Source: SIG607 sp045655165
GTDB lineage: Bacteria; Bacillota; Clostridia; Oscillospirales; Acutalibacteraceae
Length of the DNA: 21,238 nt
Direction of reading: 5' to 3'
Assembly: GCA_045655165.1 (NCBI GenBank)
Contig: JAZOOT010000014.1
Location: 1 to 21,238 of the forward strand
The position numbers and the translations under genes are program-made. Position 1 is the first letter of the stretch, and the number at the start of each line of letters is the position of its first letter. The notes under the pieces are model-generated. The model saw only the letters and a program-made list of their open reading frames with translations, did no database searches and had not been told where the DNA came from. Shown piece after piece: positions 13,494 to 20,943 of the stretch.

Positions 13494-15449
13494 ATGGACA
13501 AGTTTGTTTTGCACAGCAAGTTTAAGCCGACGGGGGACCAGCCCGAAGCGATTGAAAGTTTGGTTGACGGCATAAACAAAGGCAACAAAGAGCAAGTGCT
13601 TTTAGGTGTTACAGGCAGTGGTAAAACCTTTACAATGGCGAATATTATTGAAAAAGTAAACCGCCCGACGCTTGTTCTTGCCCACAACAAAACCCTTGCT
13701 GCGCAACTTTGTTCAGAGTTTCGAGAATTCTTCCCCGAAAACGCAGTAGAGTATTTTGTTTCCTATTACGACTACTACCAACCCGAGGCGTATATACCGG
13801 GGACTGATACCTATATTGAAAAGGACTCTGCCATAAACGATGAAATTGACAAACTGCGCCACAGCGCAACCTGTGCGCTTTCGGAACGCAGGGACGTTAT
13901 TATTGTTGCAAGTGTTTCTTGCATATATTCGCTTGGTAACCCGATTGATTACCGAAATATGGTTATTTCTTTGCGCGTGGGAATGAAGAAAGAGCGCGAT
14001 GATTTGCTTAAAAAGTTGGTTGCTTTACAGTACGAGCGCAACGACATTAACTTTACCCGAAACAAGTTCCGCGTACGCGGTGACGTGGTTGACATTTACC
14101 CCGCGTACTCTTACGAAAACGCTTTACGCGTTGAATTTTTTGGCGATGAAATTGACCGAATTAGCGAAATTAACACCCTAACGGGCGAGGTTAAAGCGTT
14201 TTTAAACCACACCGCAATATACCCCGCTTCGCACTATATTATCCCCGACGACAAGTTACAAGCAGGGCTTGACCGCATTCTTAATGAGATGGAAGAGCGT
14301 GTTGAATTTTTTAACGAAAACGGCAAACTTATTGAGGCGCAAAGAATTCGCCAACGCACCGAATATGACGTTGAAATGCTAAAAGAAGTTGGCACTTGCA
14401 AGGGTATTGAAAACTATTCGGGCGTGTTGGCAGGCAGACCGCGCGGAAGTACGCCGTCAACTTTGCTTGATTACTTCCCTGATGACTTTTTGTTGTTTAT
14501 TGATGAATCGCACGTGACAATACCGCAGGTGCGCGGTATGTTTGCAGGTGACCGTGCGCGAAAGGAAAATTTGGTGGAATACGGTTTCCGTTTGCCCTCG
14601 GCTTTTGACAACCGACCGCTTAACTTCCAAGAATTTTATTCCCACATAAACCAAGCCGTTTTTGTTTCGGCTACACCGGGCGATTTTGAAAAATCGGTTG
14701 CGCAAAACACCGCCGAACAAATTATTAGGCCAACAGGGCTTTTAGACCCCGAAATTTCGGTGCGCCCAAGCGAACACCAAATTGACGATTTGGTTAGCGA
14801 AATAAATATGCGCATAGAAAAAAATCAGCGTGTGCTTGTTACCACCCTTACCAAAAAACAGGCGGAAGATTTAACCGAATATTTAATTAACCTTAACATA
14901 AAGGTACGCTATATGCACTATGACACCCCCACCATTGAGCGTATGGAAATTATTAGAGATTTACGGCTTGGCAAGTTTCAGGTGCTTGTGGGAATTAACC
15001 TTTTGCGCGAGGGGTTAGATATTCCCGAAGTTTCTTTGGTGGCAATACTTGATGCCGACAAAGAGGGCTTTTTGCGAAGCGAAACTTCGCTTATTCAAAC
15101 TGTGGGCAGAGCCGCAAGGCACAGTGAAGGCAAGGTTATTATGTATGCCGACAGTGTTACGGGTTCTATGGAACGCGCAATTAAAGAAACCCTGCGCCGA
15201 AGAACAAAGCAGGAAAAATACAACCGCGAACACGGTATTACACCTAAAAGTATTCAAAAGGATATTCGCGAAATTCTTGAAATTTCGGGCAAACCTGTAG
15301 ATGAACAAAAGAACAAACGGTTAAGCAAAGCGGCAAAAGAAAAACAAATTGCAATTCTTACTTCCCAAATGAAAGAGGCGGCAAAAATGCTTGAATTTGA
15401 ACACGCCGCATATTTGCGCGATAAAATTAGTGAACTGCAAAACGAGTAA
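13494..15449 (+). CDS. uvrB: Excinuclease ABC subunit B
   Basis: DNA-damage recognition helicase of nucleotide excision repair; it receives DNA from UvrA and recruits UvrC. The 651 residues are full length. Walker A GVTGSGKT is at residues 38-45. The beta-hairpin that inserts between strands is YYDYYQPEAYIPGTDTYIEK, the DEAD-box Walker B is D337ESH, and helicase motifs III-VI are present (VFVSATPGDFE, VLVGINLLREGLDIPEVSLV, QTVGRAARH). The C-terminal UVR domain (QMKEAAKMLEFEHAAYLRD) contacts UvrC. Start: ATG 13494 with AGGTGAG upstream; the open frame reaches back to 13425, but that lies inside the previous terminator. uvrA and uvrC are not in the window, so uvrB is a single-gene transcript here. 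Confidence 0.97.
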   Translation: MDKFVLHSKFKPTGDQPEAIESLVDGINKGNKEQVLLGVTGSGKTFTMANIIEKVNRPTLVLAHNKTLAAQLCSEFREFFPENAVEYFVSYYDYYQPEAYIPGTDTYIEKDSAINDEIDKLRHSATCALSERRDVIIVASVSCIYSLGNPIDYRNMVISLRVGMKKERDDLLKKLVALQYERNDINFTRNKFRVRGDVVDIYPAYSYENALRVEFFGDEIDRISEINTLTGEVKAFLNHTAIYPASHYIIPDDKLQAGLDRILNEMEERVEFFNENGKLIEAQRIRQRTEYDVEMLKEVGTCKGIENYSGVLAGRPRGSTPSTLLDYFPDDFLLFIDESHVTIPQVRGMFAGDRARKENLVEYGFRLPSAFDNRPLNFQEFYSHINQAVFVSATPGDFEKSVAQNTAEQIIRPTGLLDPEISVRPSEHQIDDLVSEINMRIEKNQRVLVTTLTKKQAEDLTEYLINLNIKVRYMHYDTPTIERMEIIRDLRLGKFQVLVGINLLREGLDIPEVSLVAILDADKEGFLRSETSLIQTVGRAARHSEGKVIMYADSVTGSMERAIKETLRRRTKQEKYNREHGITPKSIQKDIREILEISGKPVDEQKNKRLSKAAKEKQIAILTSQMKEAAKMLEFEHAAYLRDKISELQNE

Positions 15450-15478
15450 AAAAAGAAGTGCTATTGCACTTCTTTTTT
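15449..15478. terminator. Shared bidirectional terminator of uvrB and ruvX
   Basis: A 13-bp stem (AAAAAAGAAGTGC) with a TATT loop, giving T runs on both strands. It touches the uvrB stop codon on one side and contains the ruvX stop codon on the other, so the two genes converge with no spare sequence. Confidence 0.85.
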
Positions 15479-15889
15479 GTTTTTGCGGTAAGTTAAGTAA
15501 TCTTCTAAAATGATTGTGGCGGCTACGGCATCTACCGTTTCCTTTCGTTTTTTGCCGCGTGTGTTTGTAAAATTCAATGCGGTGTGTGCCGAAACGGTGG
15601 TTAAGCGTTCATCCCAAAGTTCTGTTTTAATTCCGCTTAAGTCACTAATTTTTTGGGCAACTTCTTTACATTCGTTTGCGCGGTCACCCATACTGCCGTC
15701 CATATTTTTAGGGAGCCCGACAACAATTAAATCAGCGCAAAGTTCTTTTGCTGTGTCAGTTATTTTTTGCACCAGTTTTTCGGTATTATATTCTGTTATA
15801 ACCGCCTTGGGAAAGGCAAAATTTTCACCAATATCGCTTAAGGCAATACCTGTTCTTGCTTTGCCCAAATCAACCGACATTATATACAT
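15461..15889 (-). CDS. ruvX: YqgF/RuvX family nuclease (putative Holliday junction resolvase, pre-16S rRNA processing)
   Basis: 142 residues of the RNase H-like YqgF fold. The acidic catalytic set is visible as the Asp in MSVDLGKARTGIALSD, the Glu in LWDERLTT and the Asp in KETVDAVAA, together with the conserved VVGLPKNMDGS. Family members process the 5' end of 16S rRNA in E. coli and have been proposed to act on Holliday junctions. The ATG 15889 has AAAGGTGA upstream; a second ATG three codons in is less well spaced. It starts 10 bases after the S-component stop, so it is read from the cobalamin-riboswitch transcript unless an internal promoter exists, and I see none of good quality. Confidence 0.95.
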   Translation of the reverse strand: MYIMSVDLGKARTGIALSDIGENFAFPKAVITEYNTEKLVQKITDTAKELCADLIVVGLPKNMDGSMGDRANECKEVAQKISDLSGIKTELWDERLTTVSAHTALNFTNTRGKKRKETVDAVAATIILEDYLTYRKNKKEVQ

Positions 15890-15899
15890 TTAATCACCT

Positions 15900-16412
15900 T
15901 TAATAAAAATTTTTTACCGCTTTCTTAAAGACATTTGTAAACGGAAGAATTATTAAACACAGCAACAAATTCCCCCCAGTGTGAAGCGCGTCAAACGGAA
16001 GCCCTGCTACTACCCAAGCAACCGTTTGTTTAAAATCAAACCCAAACATAAGCGCCTGCATTGGTGCGTAAAGAACACCAAAAAGTAAACCGTGCAGAGT
16101 GGTTATTGCTGTGTATAAAATAATTTTTTTCTTATTACTTAAACTTTGTTTTACCGCTAACAGCACCGCCCACAAAATTGGCCAAATATAAATATAGGGC
16201 ACCCACCAAAGCGAAAAACCGGCATACACACCGCAAAGTAAAATAAAAACAATTATTGGATATATTGCCTTTACACCGAAAGTGGCGGTGTAAAGAGCAA
16301 TTAAAACACCAAGTAAATGAATGTTTGGCAAAAATTCCATTAAAACTTTTGAAACAAACATTACCGTTCCAAGCAAAGAAAACAGAGTAATTTCCTTTAA
16401 TTTAATATTCAT
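15900..16412 (-). CDS. ECF-type transporter S component, probably for cobalamin
   Basis: A 170-residue integral membrane protein with about six hydrophobic segments, for example ITLFSLLGTVMFVSKVLMEF, HLLGVLIALYTATFG, AIYPIIVFILLCGVYAGF and GNLLLCLIILPFTNVF. Size and layout fit the substrate-binding S subunit of ECF importers. The B12 riboswitch in front and the B12-binding-type lipoprotein next to it point to cobalamin or a precursor as cargo; this is inference from context. Its ATG overlaps the DUF4430 stop (ATGA), so the two are translationally coupled. No EcfA or EcfT gene is in the window, so it would share an energising module coded elsewhere, as group II ECF systems do. Confidence 0.82.
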   Translation of the reverse strand: MNIKLKEITLFSLLGTVMFVSKVLMEFLPNIHLLGVLIALYTATFGVKAIYPIIVFILLCGVYAGFSLWWVPYIYIWPILWAVLLAVKQSLSNKKKIILYTAITTLHGLLFGVLYAPMQALMFGFDFKQTVAWVVAGLPFDALHTGGNLLLCLIILPFTNVFKKAVKNFY

Positions 16413-16807
16413 TTTTCAATTTTAAAGGTATAGGTTTCGCCGTCTTTTATTTCGGTTTTGTCAACACCGGTCATGGCATATTCACCGTTTATGTAAAATG
16501 CCCAATAGGTTTTGTCTTTATCATAATCGGCAACAATTCCGTTTACCTTTTTAACATAAAGGCCGTAGTCACCATCTTCGCCCTCAATAATGCCTTGGTC
16601 TAAAAGGGCTTCGCCAACATATTGTTTATTGGTGGTAATTTCTTCACTTTTTTCGGTACCGCTTAGGTCAACCACCACAAATGTAAAAGTTTTTTCACCG
16701 TTTTGTCCGCCATTATCTTTGCAAGAAGCAAAAGTAAGTGCCATAGCCGCAATAAGCACAAAGCAAAGAACAGCAGACAGAATTTTTTTAAATACTGTCT
16801 TTTTCAT
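16409..16807 (-). CDS. DUF4430 lipoprotein, transcobalamin-like
   Basis: A 132-residue secreted lipoprotein: KK, a hydrophobic core and a lipobox-like FASC at C29, then a Gly/Asn linker. Residues 40-132 are the DUF4430 domain, related to the small beta domain of transcobalamin and intrinsic factor (TFVVVDLSGTEKSEEITTNK, YWAFYINGEYAMTGVDKTEI, ending GETYTFKIEK). In clostridia these are commonly found under B12 riboswitches and are thought to capture corrinoids at the cell surface. AAGGAG lies before ATG 16807, 8 bases away. It is first in an operon with the S component and ruvX. The lipobox -3 position is Phe instead of Leu, which is tolerated. Confidence 0.9.
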   Translation of the reverse strand: MKKTVFKKILSAVLCFVLIAAMALTFASCKDNGGQNGEKTFTFVVVDLSGTEKSEEITTNKQYVGEALLDQGIIEGEDGDYGLYVKKVNGIVADYDKDKTYWAFYINGEYAMTGVDKTEIKDGETYTFKIEK

Positions 16808-16824
16808 AATAATTTCTCCTTAAA

Positions 16825-17030
16825 TTTTAGTTCCCGTAAAACCGGCTGCCGCAGTTATTATAATGGGATTTTTGCAAACAGATATTTCGACTTAGTGCCA
16901 AAAAACCGCCTTCTCAAAAAAATTCAATGGCGCTTTCCTTTTTTCTTGCGGCAGAAAAAAGTAAGTTTTTTGTTTTATACACCTTACGGCGACGGGCTCG
17001 TACAGGATTTTCACCTGTTTCCCTGTTTGC
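16825..17030 (-). promoter_or_regulatory. Cobalamin (B12) riboswitch
   Basis: Reading the minus strand from 17030: P1 arm GCAAACAG, then GGGAAACAGGTGAAAATCC, then GAGCCCGTCGCCGTAAGG, which are the conserved cobalamin core segments. The B12-box-like GGCACTAAGT follows (near 16899), and the P1 closing arm CTGTTTGC at 16881-16874 is a perfect complement of the first. A side hairpin with stem TTTTTTCT/AGAAAAAA presents loop GCCGCA (minus strand, around 16950). Its extended sequence CTGCCGCA (16954-16947) is exactly complementary to TGCGGCAG at 16853-16846, just downstream of P1. That is the L5-L13 kissing interaction known for this class. Regulation is probably translational or mixed, since I see no T-run terminator before the ribosome site. 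B12 should switch the operon off. Confidence 0.93.
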
Positions 17031-17036
17031 CCCATT

Positions 17037-17065
17037 ATTTTAGCATATAAAAAACAGTTTTTCAA
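17037..17065 (-). promoter_or_regulatory. Promoter of the cobalamin uptake operon
   Basis: Minus-strand TTGAAA (17065-17060), 17 bases, TAAAAT (17042-17037). Transcription would start at about 17030, exactly at the riboswitch P1 stem. Confidence 0.78.
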
Positions 17066-17092
17066 TAAATTTTGACAAAATCAATATACACC

Positions 17093-17121
17093 TTGAAAAA
17101 AAGGGAATTTTATTATAAAAT
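17093..17121 (+). promoter_or_regulatory. Promoter of the rodA-tsaE-tsaB-rpiB operon
   Basis: TTGAAA (17093-17098), 17 bases, TAAAAT (17116-17121), 29 bases ahead of the rodA start. It is divergent from the riboswitch promoter, with identical hexamers. Confidence 0.72.
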
Positions 17122-17150
17122 ATATTAAAAAGCTAAAAAGGAGGATGGCT

Positions 17151-18287
17151 ATGGCAAAAATTTGGGCAAGAATTGCCGACTATATTCGCGAAACCGACAA
17201 GCGCCTTTTATTTTTGTGCATTACTGCAACCTGTTTTGGCTGTGTGGCTGTCCTTTCGGCAACGCGCTACACTTTAAGCCCAAGGTATTTTATTATGCAA
17301 ATTCTTTCAATGGTTTTGGGCGTGTGCGCGGCAATTTTTATATCCCTTTTTGATTTTGAAACGCTGTTAAAACGGTGGTATATTATTGGCGGTGCGGGTT
17401 TGCTTTTGGTACTGTTAACATTTGTTTTTGGTACAGGCCCTGCCGGTACCGACGATAAGGCGTGGCTTAATTTGGGCTTTACCACCTTTCAGCCGTCGGA
17501 ACTTTTAAAGGTTTGCTTTATTATTACTTTTTCTTACCATTTATCTAAGGTAGCAGAAAAAATTAACAAAATTGAACACCTTATTCCCGTTTGTATACAC
17601 GCAGGTATTCCCGTTGTGCTTATTCACTTTCAGGGTGATGACGGTACGGCGTTGGTTTTTGCCGTTATGGCAATTTGCATGATGTGGGCGGCAGGGGTGC
17701 ATAAAAAGTATTTTTTAATTTTACTTGCCGTTTTGGTGGTTGCCGCACCCTTTATTTATTTCTTTGTAATGAACGCCGACCAACAGGCGCGTATTCGCCT
17801 TTTGTTTGACCTTGACGCCGATTTACAGGGCGACGGTTGGCAACAGTGGCGCGGAAGAATTGCTTTGGCGGGCGGCGGTTTTTTTGGACAAGGTTTATTT
17901 AAAGGCCCACTTACCCAAATGGGACCGCTTGGTGTGCCCGAAGGGTATAACGACTTTATATTTGTTACCATTGGCGAAGAATGGGGCTTTTTGGGTTGTA
18001 TGGTGGTTGTTACACTGCTTGTTTTAATTTGTGTAAGGTGTGTTTCTATTGCCAAACAAACACGCAAATTAAGCGGTAAACTTATTTGCATTGGCTTTTT
18101 TGGTTTACTTTTAGCGCAAATTATAATAAACCTTGGTATGTGTTTATCCATTTTGCCCGTTATTGGTATTACGCTGCCGTTTTTTAGTGCGGGCGGTACT
18201 TCGCTTGCTTGTTTGTATATTGGCGTGGGTGAACTTTTAAGTGTTTATATCCACCGCAATTCACGTATGCTTTATTTGCACGAATAA
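17151..18287 (+). CDS. rodA: SEDS-family peptidoglycan glycosyltransferase, RodA type
   Basis: A 378-residue polytopic protein with about ten membrane segments. SEDS proteins polymerise lipid II into glycan strands with a partner class B PBP; RodA serves cell elongation, FtsW division and SpoVE sporulation. Motifs: WLNLGFTTFQPSELLK near 105-120, QGDDGTALVF (where many have QPDLGTA), then GVPEGYNDFIFVTIGEEWGF and PFFSAGGTSL. D268 in NDFIF matches the proposed catalytic Asp. Start: ATG 17151 with AAGGAGG 6 bases upstream; the in-frame ATG 17145 abuts the ribosome site with no spacing. Separation of RodA from SpoVE by eye is uncertain. It leads an operon with tsaE 9 bases downstream. Confidence 0.93.
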   Translation: MAKIWARIADYIRETDKRLLFLCITATCFGCVAVLSATRYTLSPRYFIMQILSMVLGVCAAIFISLFDFETLLKRWYIIGGAGLLLVLLTFVFGTGPAGTDDKAWLNLGFTTFQPSELLKVCFIITFSYHLSKVAEKINKIEHLIPVCIHAGIPVVLIHFQGDDGTALVFAVMAICMMWAAGVHKKYFLILLAVLVVAAPFIYFFVMNADQQARIRLLFDLDADLQGDGWQQWRGRIALAGGGFFGQGLFKGPLTQMGPLGVPEGYNDFIFVTIGEEWGFLGCMVVVTLLVLICVRCVSIAKQTRKLSGKLICIGFFGLLLAQIIINLGMCLSILPVIGITLPFFSAGGTSLACLYIGVGELLSVYIHRNSRMLYLHE

Positions 18288-18296
18288 GGTGATAAT

Positions 18297-18722
18297 ATGG
18301 TAAACACTTATATTTCTAATTCACATGAAGAAACAATAAAAATTGCCGAAGACTTTGCAAAAACTTTAGCCGGCGGTGAGGTTATTGCTTATATTGGTTC
18401 CTTGGGTATGGGTAAAACCTGTTTTACAAAGGGTTTAGCCAAAGGGCTTGGCTTTTTGGGCGAAGTAAACAGCCCAACATTTGCCATTATGAATGAATAT
18501 ATTGGCGGACATCTTCCGCTTTACCATTTTGATATGTACCGAATTGACAGTTGGGAAGACCTTGATTCCTGCGGTTTTTTTGACTGTTTAGACAGCGGTG
18601 GTGTTTTGGCGGTTGAATGGAGTGAAAACGTGACCGGTGCTTTGCCCGAAGGCACGATTTTTATTACAATAGAACGCCTTTCTGATAACCAAAGAAAAAT
18701 TACTATAAAAAAGGGTGAATAA
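18297..18722 (+). CDS. tsaE: tRNA threonylcarbamoyladenosine biosynthesis ATPase TsaE
   Basis: 141 residues. This P-loop ATPase drives the TsaB-TsaD-TsaE complex that adds threonylcarbamoyl to A37 of ANN-decoding tRNAs. Walker A is GSLGMGKTCFTKGLAKGLG (with Met where Ala is usual), followed by the family marks VNSPTFAIMNEY, the FDMYRI strand and AVEWSENV. AAGGTGAT precedes ATG 18297. It follows rodA by 9 bases and overlaps or abuts tsaB (the TTG start lies 1 base after the tsaE stop), so the two are translationally coupled, as expected of complex partners. Confidence 0.95.
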   Translation: MVNTYISNSHEETIKIAEDFAKTLAGGEVIAYIGSLGMGKTCFTKGLAKGLGFLGEVNSPTFAIMNEYIGGHLPLYHFDMYRIDSWEDLDSCGFFDCLDSGGVLAVEWSENVTGALPEGTIFITIERLSDNQRKITIKKGE

Positions 18723-18723
18723 A

Positions 18724-19428
18724 TTGAAAATACTCGCCTTGGAATGTTCGGGTGCTTCGGCTTCGGTTGCGCTGTTAACAGACGGTGTTTTGGTTAGCGA
18801 AGCATTTACAAACGCCAAAATTACACATTCGCAAACGCTTTTAAAAATGGCGGCGGATATGCTTAATAACACAAATATTTCCATTAAAGATGTTGACGGC
18901 TTTGCCATTAGCGCCGGCCCAGGTTCGTTTACGGGGGTTAGAATTGGTATTTCTGCCGTTAAGGGTTTGGCAGCACCGTTTAACAAGCCCTGTGTGGCGG
19001 TTTCAACTCTTAGCGCTATTGCCGAAAACTTTAAAGGGCAGGACTGTTTGGTTTGCGCCGTTTTAGACGCAAGGTGCAACCAGGTTTATAATGCCCTGTT
19101 TAAAATTGAAAACGGCGAAATTACCCGTTTAACGCCTGACCGCGCAATGAAAAGCGATGATTTAGCAAAAGAACTAAAGAGAAAAAGAACCCGCCACAAT
19201 ATTATTGTGGCAGGCGACGGCGCAAACGTTTTTTACCCGTTTGCAAAAGAAAACAAAAAGGTTATACTTGCGCAAAGCACACTTTTATACCAACGCGCGA
19301 GCGGTGTGGCAACCTTTGCCGAAAATGAATTTTTAAACGAAAACACAGTTACATCAAAAGAAATTTTACCAATATATTTGCGGCTGCCCCAAGCAGAACG
19401 CGAACTTAAAGCAAAAAGGAGTAAATAA
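18724..19428 (+). CDS. tsaB: tRNA threonylcarbamoyladenosine biosynthesis protein TsaB
   Basis: 234 residues of the ASKHA fold. It is the non-catalytic scaffold of the t6A complex that dimerises with TsaD. Motifs are ILALECSGASASVALL at the start, ITHSQTLLKMAADML, and the YeaZ signature SAGPGSFTGVRIGISAVKGLA. I choose the TTG at 18724 because AAGGG lies 8 bases upstream and the protein then begins MKILALE as in homologues; a GTG at 18715 in frame has its ribosome site directly adjacent and would add MNK. It lies 2 bases before rpiB. The usual neighbours tsaD and rimI are not here. Confidence 0.93.
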   Translation: MKILALECSGASASVALLTDGVLVSEAFTNAKITHSQTLLKMAADMLNNTNISIKDVDGFAISAGPGSFTGVRIGISAVKGLAAPFNKPCVAVSTLSAIAENFKGQDCLVCAVLDARCNQVYNALFKIENGEITRLTPDRAMKSDDLAKELKRKRTRHNIIVAGDGANVFYPFAKENKKVILAQSTLLYQRASGVATFAENEFLNENTVTSKEILPIYLRLPQAERELKAKRSK

Positions 19429-19430
19429 TA

Positions 19431-19871
19431 ATGAAAATTGCACTTGGTTGTGACCACGGCGGTGTTGACCACAAAGAAGCCATTAAAGAATTTTTACAAG
19501 AAAAAGGGTTTACAGTAACCGATTTTGGTATAACAGAAGCCCATTCGGTTGATTACCCCGATATTGCACTTCCCGTGGCAAAAAGCGTTGCAAACGGGGA
19601 AAACCAAATGGGAATTTTGGTTTGCGGAACAGGAATTGGAATGTCGCTTGCGGCAAACAAGGTTAAAGGCATACGCGCCGCCGTTTGCAGCGACCACTTT
19701 TCGGCCAAATACACCCGACTTCACAATAATTCAAACATTCTTTGCCTTGGCGGTAGGGTTATTGGTATTGGCACAGCGCTTGAACTGGTTGATTTGTTTG
19801 TGACAACAGAATTTGAAGGCGGCCGCCACCAAGCAAGAATTGACAAAATAACAGACATTGAAAATATGTAA
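19431..19871 (+). CDS. rpiB: Ribose-5-phosphate isomerase B
   Basis: 146 residues of the RpiB/LacA/LacB family, interconverting ribose-5-phosphate and ribulose-5-phosphate in the pentose phosphate pathway. IALGCDHGGVDHKEAI begins the Rossmann-like fold. DYPDIALPVA and GILVCGTGIGMSLAANKVKG carry the catalytic C65, and LHNNSNILCLGGRVIG supplies phosphate contacts. Presence of the Cys and of CDHGG favours RpiB over LacA. AAAGGAG is in the end of tsaB. It is the last gene of the operon and is followed by a strong terminator. Confidence 0.96.
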   Translation: MKIALGCDHGGVDHKEAIKEFLQEKGFTVTDFGITEAHSVDYPDIALPVAKSVANGENQMGILVCGTGIGMSLAANKVKGIRAAVCSDHFSAKYTRLHNNSNILCLGGRVIGIGTALELVDLFVTTEFEGGRHQARIDKITDIENM

Positions 19872-19874
19872 AAC

Positions 19875-19907
19875 AAAAGACACTTTCAATTTTGAAAGTG
19901 TCTTTTT
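19875..19907 (+). terminator. Terminator of the rodA-rpiB operon
   Basis: A 15-bp inverted repeat (AAAAGACACTTTCAA and complement, arms 19875-19889 and 19892-19906) with a small AT loop and a T6 run. Confidence 0.87.
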
Positions 19908-19932
19908 TATAGCATACATTTTAAAATGAGAA

Positions 19933-20121
19933 TTATTTTACTTCGCAGTTTTGAATGGCATAATCCAAAAGGATGTTAATCAATTCGTTTCTAGAGCGAT
20001 TTGTTTGTTCTGATAAATTTTCAAGGTTTTGGACTGTTTCATCTTTAATTCGTATTGAAAAAGTTTTATACCCATCCTCGCCCTTTAGCGACTTTTTATT
20101 TATGATGAGTTTTTCTTTCAT
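19933..20121 (-). CDS. Ribbon-helix-helix (CopG/Arc-type) repressor
   Basis: 62 residues. A short basic lead is followed by the RHH pattern: beta strand YKTFSIRIKDETVQNL, helix NLSEQTNRSRNELINILLDYAI with the conserved RSRNE turn and hydrophobic spacing. Such proteins bind DNA as dimers and often regulate adjacent genes. It has GAGGTGG before ATG 20121 and is divergent from the membrane-protein operon, with a palindrome in the shared 88-base gap. Toxin-antitoxin use is possible for this fold, but no toxin-like partner is adjacent on its strand. Confidence 0.85.
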   Translation of the reverse strand: MKEKLIINKKSLKGEDGYKTFSIRIKDETVQNLENLSEQTNRSRNELINILLDYAIQNCEVK

Positions 20122-20148
20122 TTAAAACCACCTCACCATTATTATGCC

Positions 20149-20178
20149 TTGACAAATGTTATAAATATATGTTATAAT
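20149..20178 (+). promoter_or_regulatory. Promoter of the TM2/DUF2752 operon
   Basis: Perfect TTGACA (20149-20154) and perfect TATAAT (20173-20178) with an 18-base spacer and TGT before the -10. It is the strongest promoter by consensus in the window, which fits tight repression. Confidence 0.8.
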
Positions 20179-20187
20179 TTATAACAT
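20156..20187. promoter_or_regulatory. Palindromic operator over the promoter, candidate RHH site
   Basis: ATGTTATAAAT (20156-20166) and its exact complement ATTTATAACAT (20177-20187) flank a middle copy of TGTTATA (20169-20175). The three half-sites cover the spacer and the -10 box, so a bound RHH dimer would block RNA polymerase. Confidence 0.7.
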
Positions 20188-20209
20188 AAAATCGAAAGGA
20201 GGCACAACT

Positions 20210-20497
20210 TTGAAGAAAAAATCGATTTTTAGTGGAATTTTATTGCTCATTCTTATAACACTAATATGTATAGCACTAACCGTTACCATTGCTTTATTGG
20301 CTGGTGCTACCAATGTTAATTTATTTGACTTCAGCAATTTAAATTTCTCAAACATGATTCCCGTTCTAATTGTGGGTGGCATTATCACTTGCTTTATTGT
20401 GGGAATATCGGTTTTGTTTCTTTGCAGAACCGTTTTCTTTAAAGTAAAAAACTACTTTTTCGAAAAAGATAATAACGATAGGAGAAATGAAAAATGA
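20210..20497 (+). CDS. Small membrane protein of unknown function
   Basis: 95 residues with two hydrophobic segments (ILLLILITLICIALTVTIALLAG and PVLIVGGIITCFIVGISVLFL) separated by a short Asn/Phe-rich loop, then a charged tail (FFEKDNNDRRNEK) probably inside the cell. The start is TTG with AAAGGAGG 7 bases upstream; there is no ATG near. The stop overlaps the next start as ATGA. I recognise no family. It is first in an operon with a TM2 and a DUF2752 protein. Confidence 0.82.
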   Translation: MKKKSIFSGILLLILITLICIALTVTIALLAGATNVNLFDFSNLNFSNMIPVLIVGGIITCFIVGISVLFLCRTVFFKVKNYFFEKDNNDRRNEK

Positions 20498-20943
20498 ATT
20501 GTACTAACCATCCCGAAGTTGAAGCTCAAGGTATGTGCGCCTATTGTGGCAAACCTTTTTGTAAAGATTGTCTTGTAGAAGTAAAAGGCAGAATGTATTG
20601 TAAAGCAGACCTTGGCAATGTTTTAGACGAAGCTAAACAAAATGCAAATAACGGCACCCCTACCATTAATATTACCAACACCAACGATAGCGTTAATACT
20701 AATACAAATACTAATGTTGTAGGCGGAATGTACGGACCAAGAAAGAGCAAAACTGTTGCTCTTATTCTTTGCCTTTTAGGTTTTATCGGCATTGGTGGAA
20801 TACACAGAATGTATGTGGGAAAAGTAGGCAGTGGCGTATTCCATTTGCTTACATGCGGTGTATGCTTATTTGGTACTATCATAGACTTAATAGGAATCCT
20901 CTCCGGCGGATTTAGAGATAGTTATGGTCAGCCATTGTTGTAA
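20494..20943 (+). CDS. TM2 domain protein with N-terminal zinc-binding (B-box-like) domain
   Basis: 149 residues. Residues 1-42 carry CTNHPEVEAQGMCAYCGKPF, CKDC and YCKAD, a Cys/His pattern like B-box zinc fingers. A Thr/Asn-rich linker with TNTN repeats follows (about 52-76). Residues 84-140 are the TM2 domain: KSKTVALILCLLGFIGIGGI, then HRMYVGKVGSG with the usual charged turn, then a second helix LLTCGVCLFGTIIDLIGIL. TM2 proteins are widespread, and their role in bacteria is poorly defined. It overlaps its upstream neighbour by ATGA and the DUF2752 gene downstream by 20 bases. Confidence 0.9.
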   Translation: MNCTNHPEVEAQGMCAYCGKPFCKDCLVEVKGRMYCKADLGNVLDEAKQNANNGTPTINITNTNDSVNTNTNTNVVGGMYGPRKSKTVALILCLLGFIGIGGIHRMYVGKVGSGVFHLLTCGVCLFGTIIDLIGILSGGFRDSYGQPLL

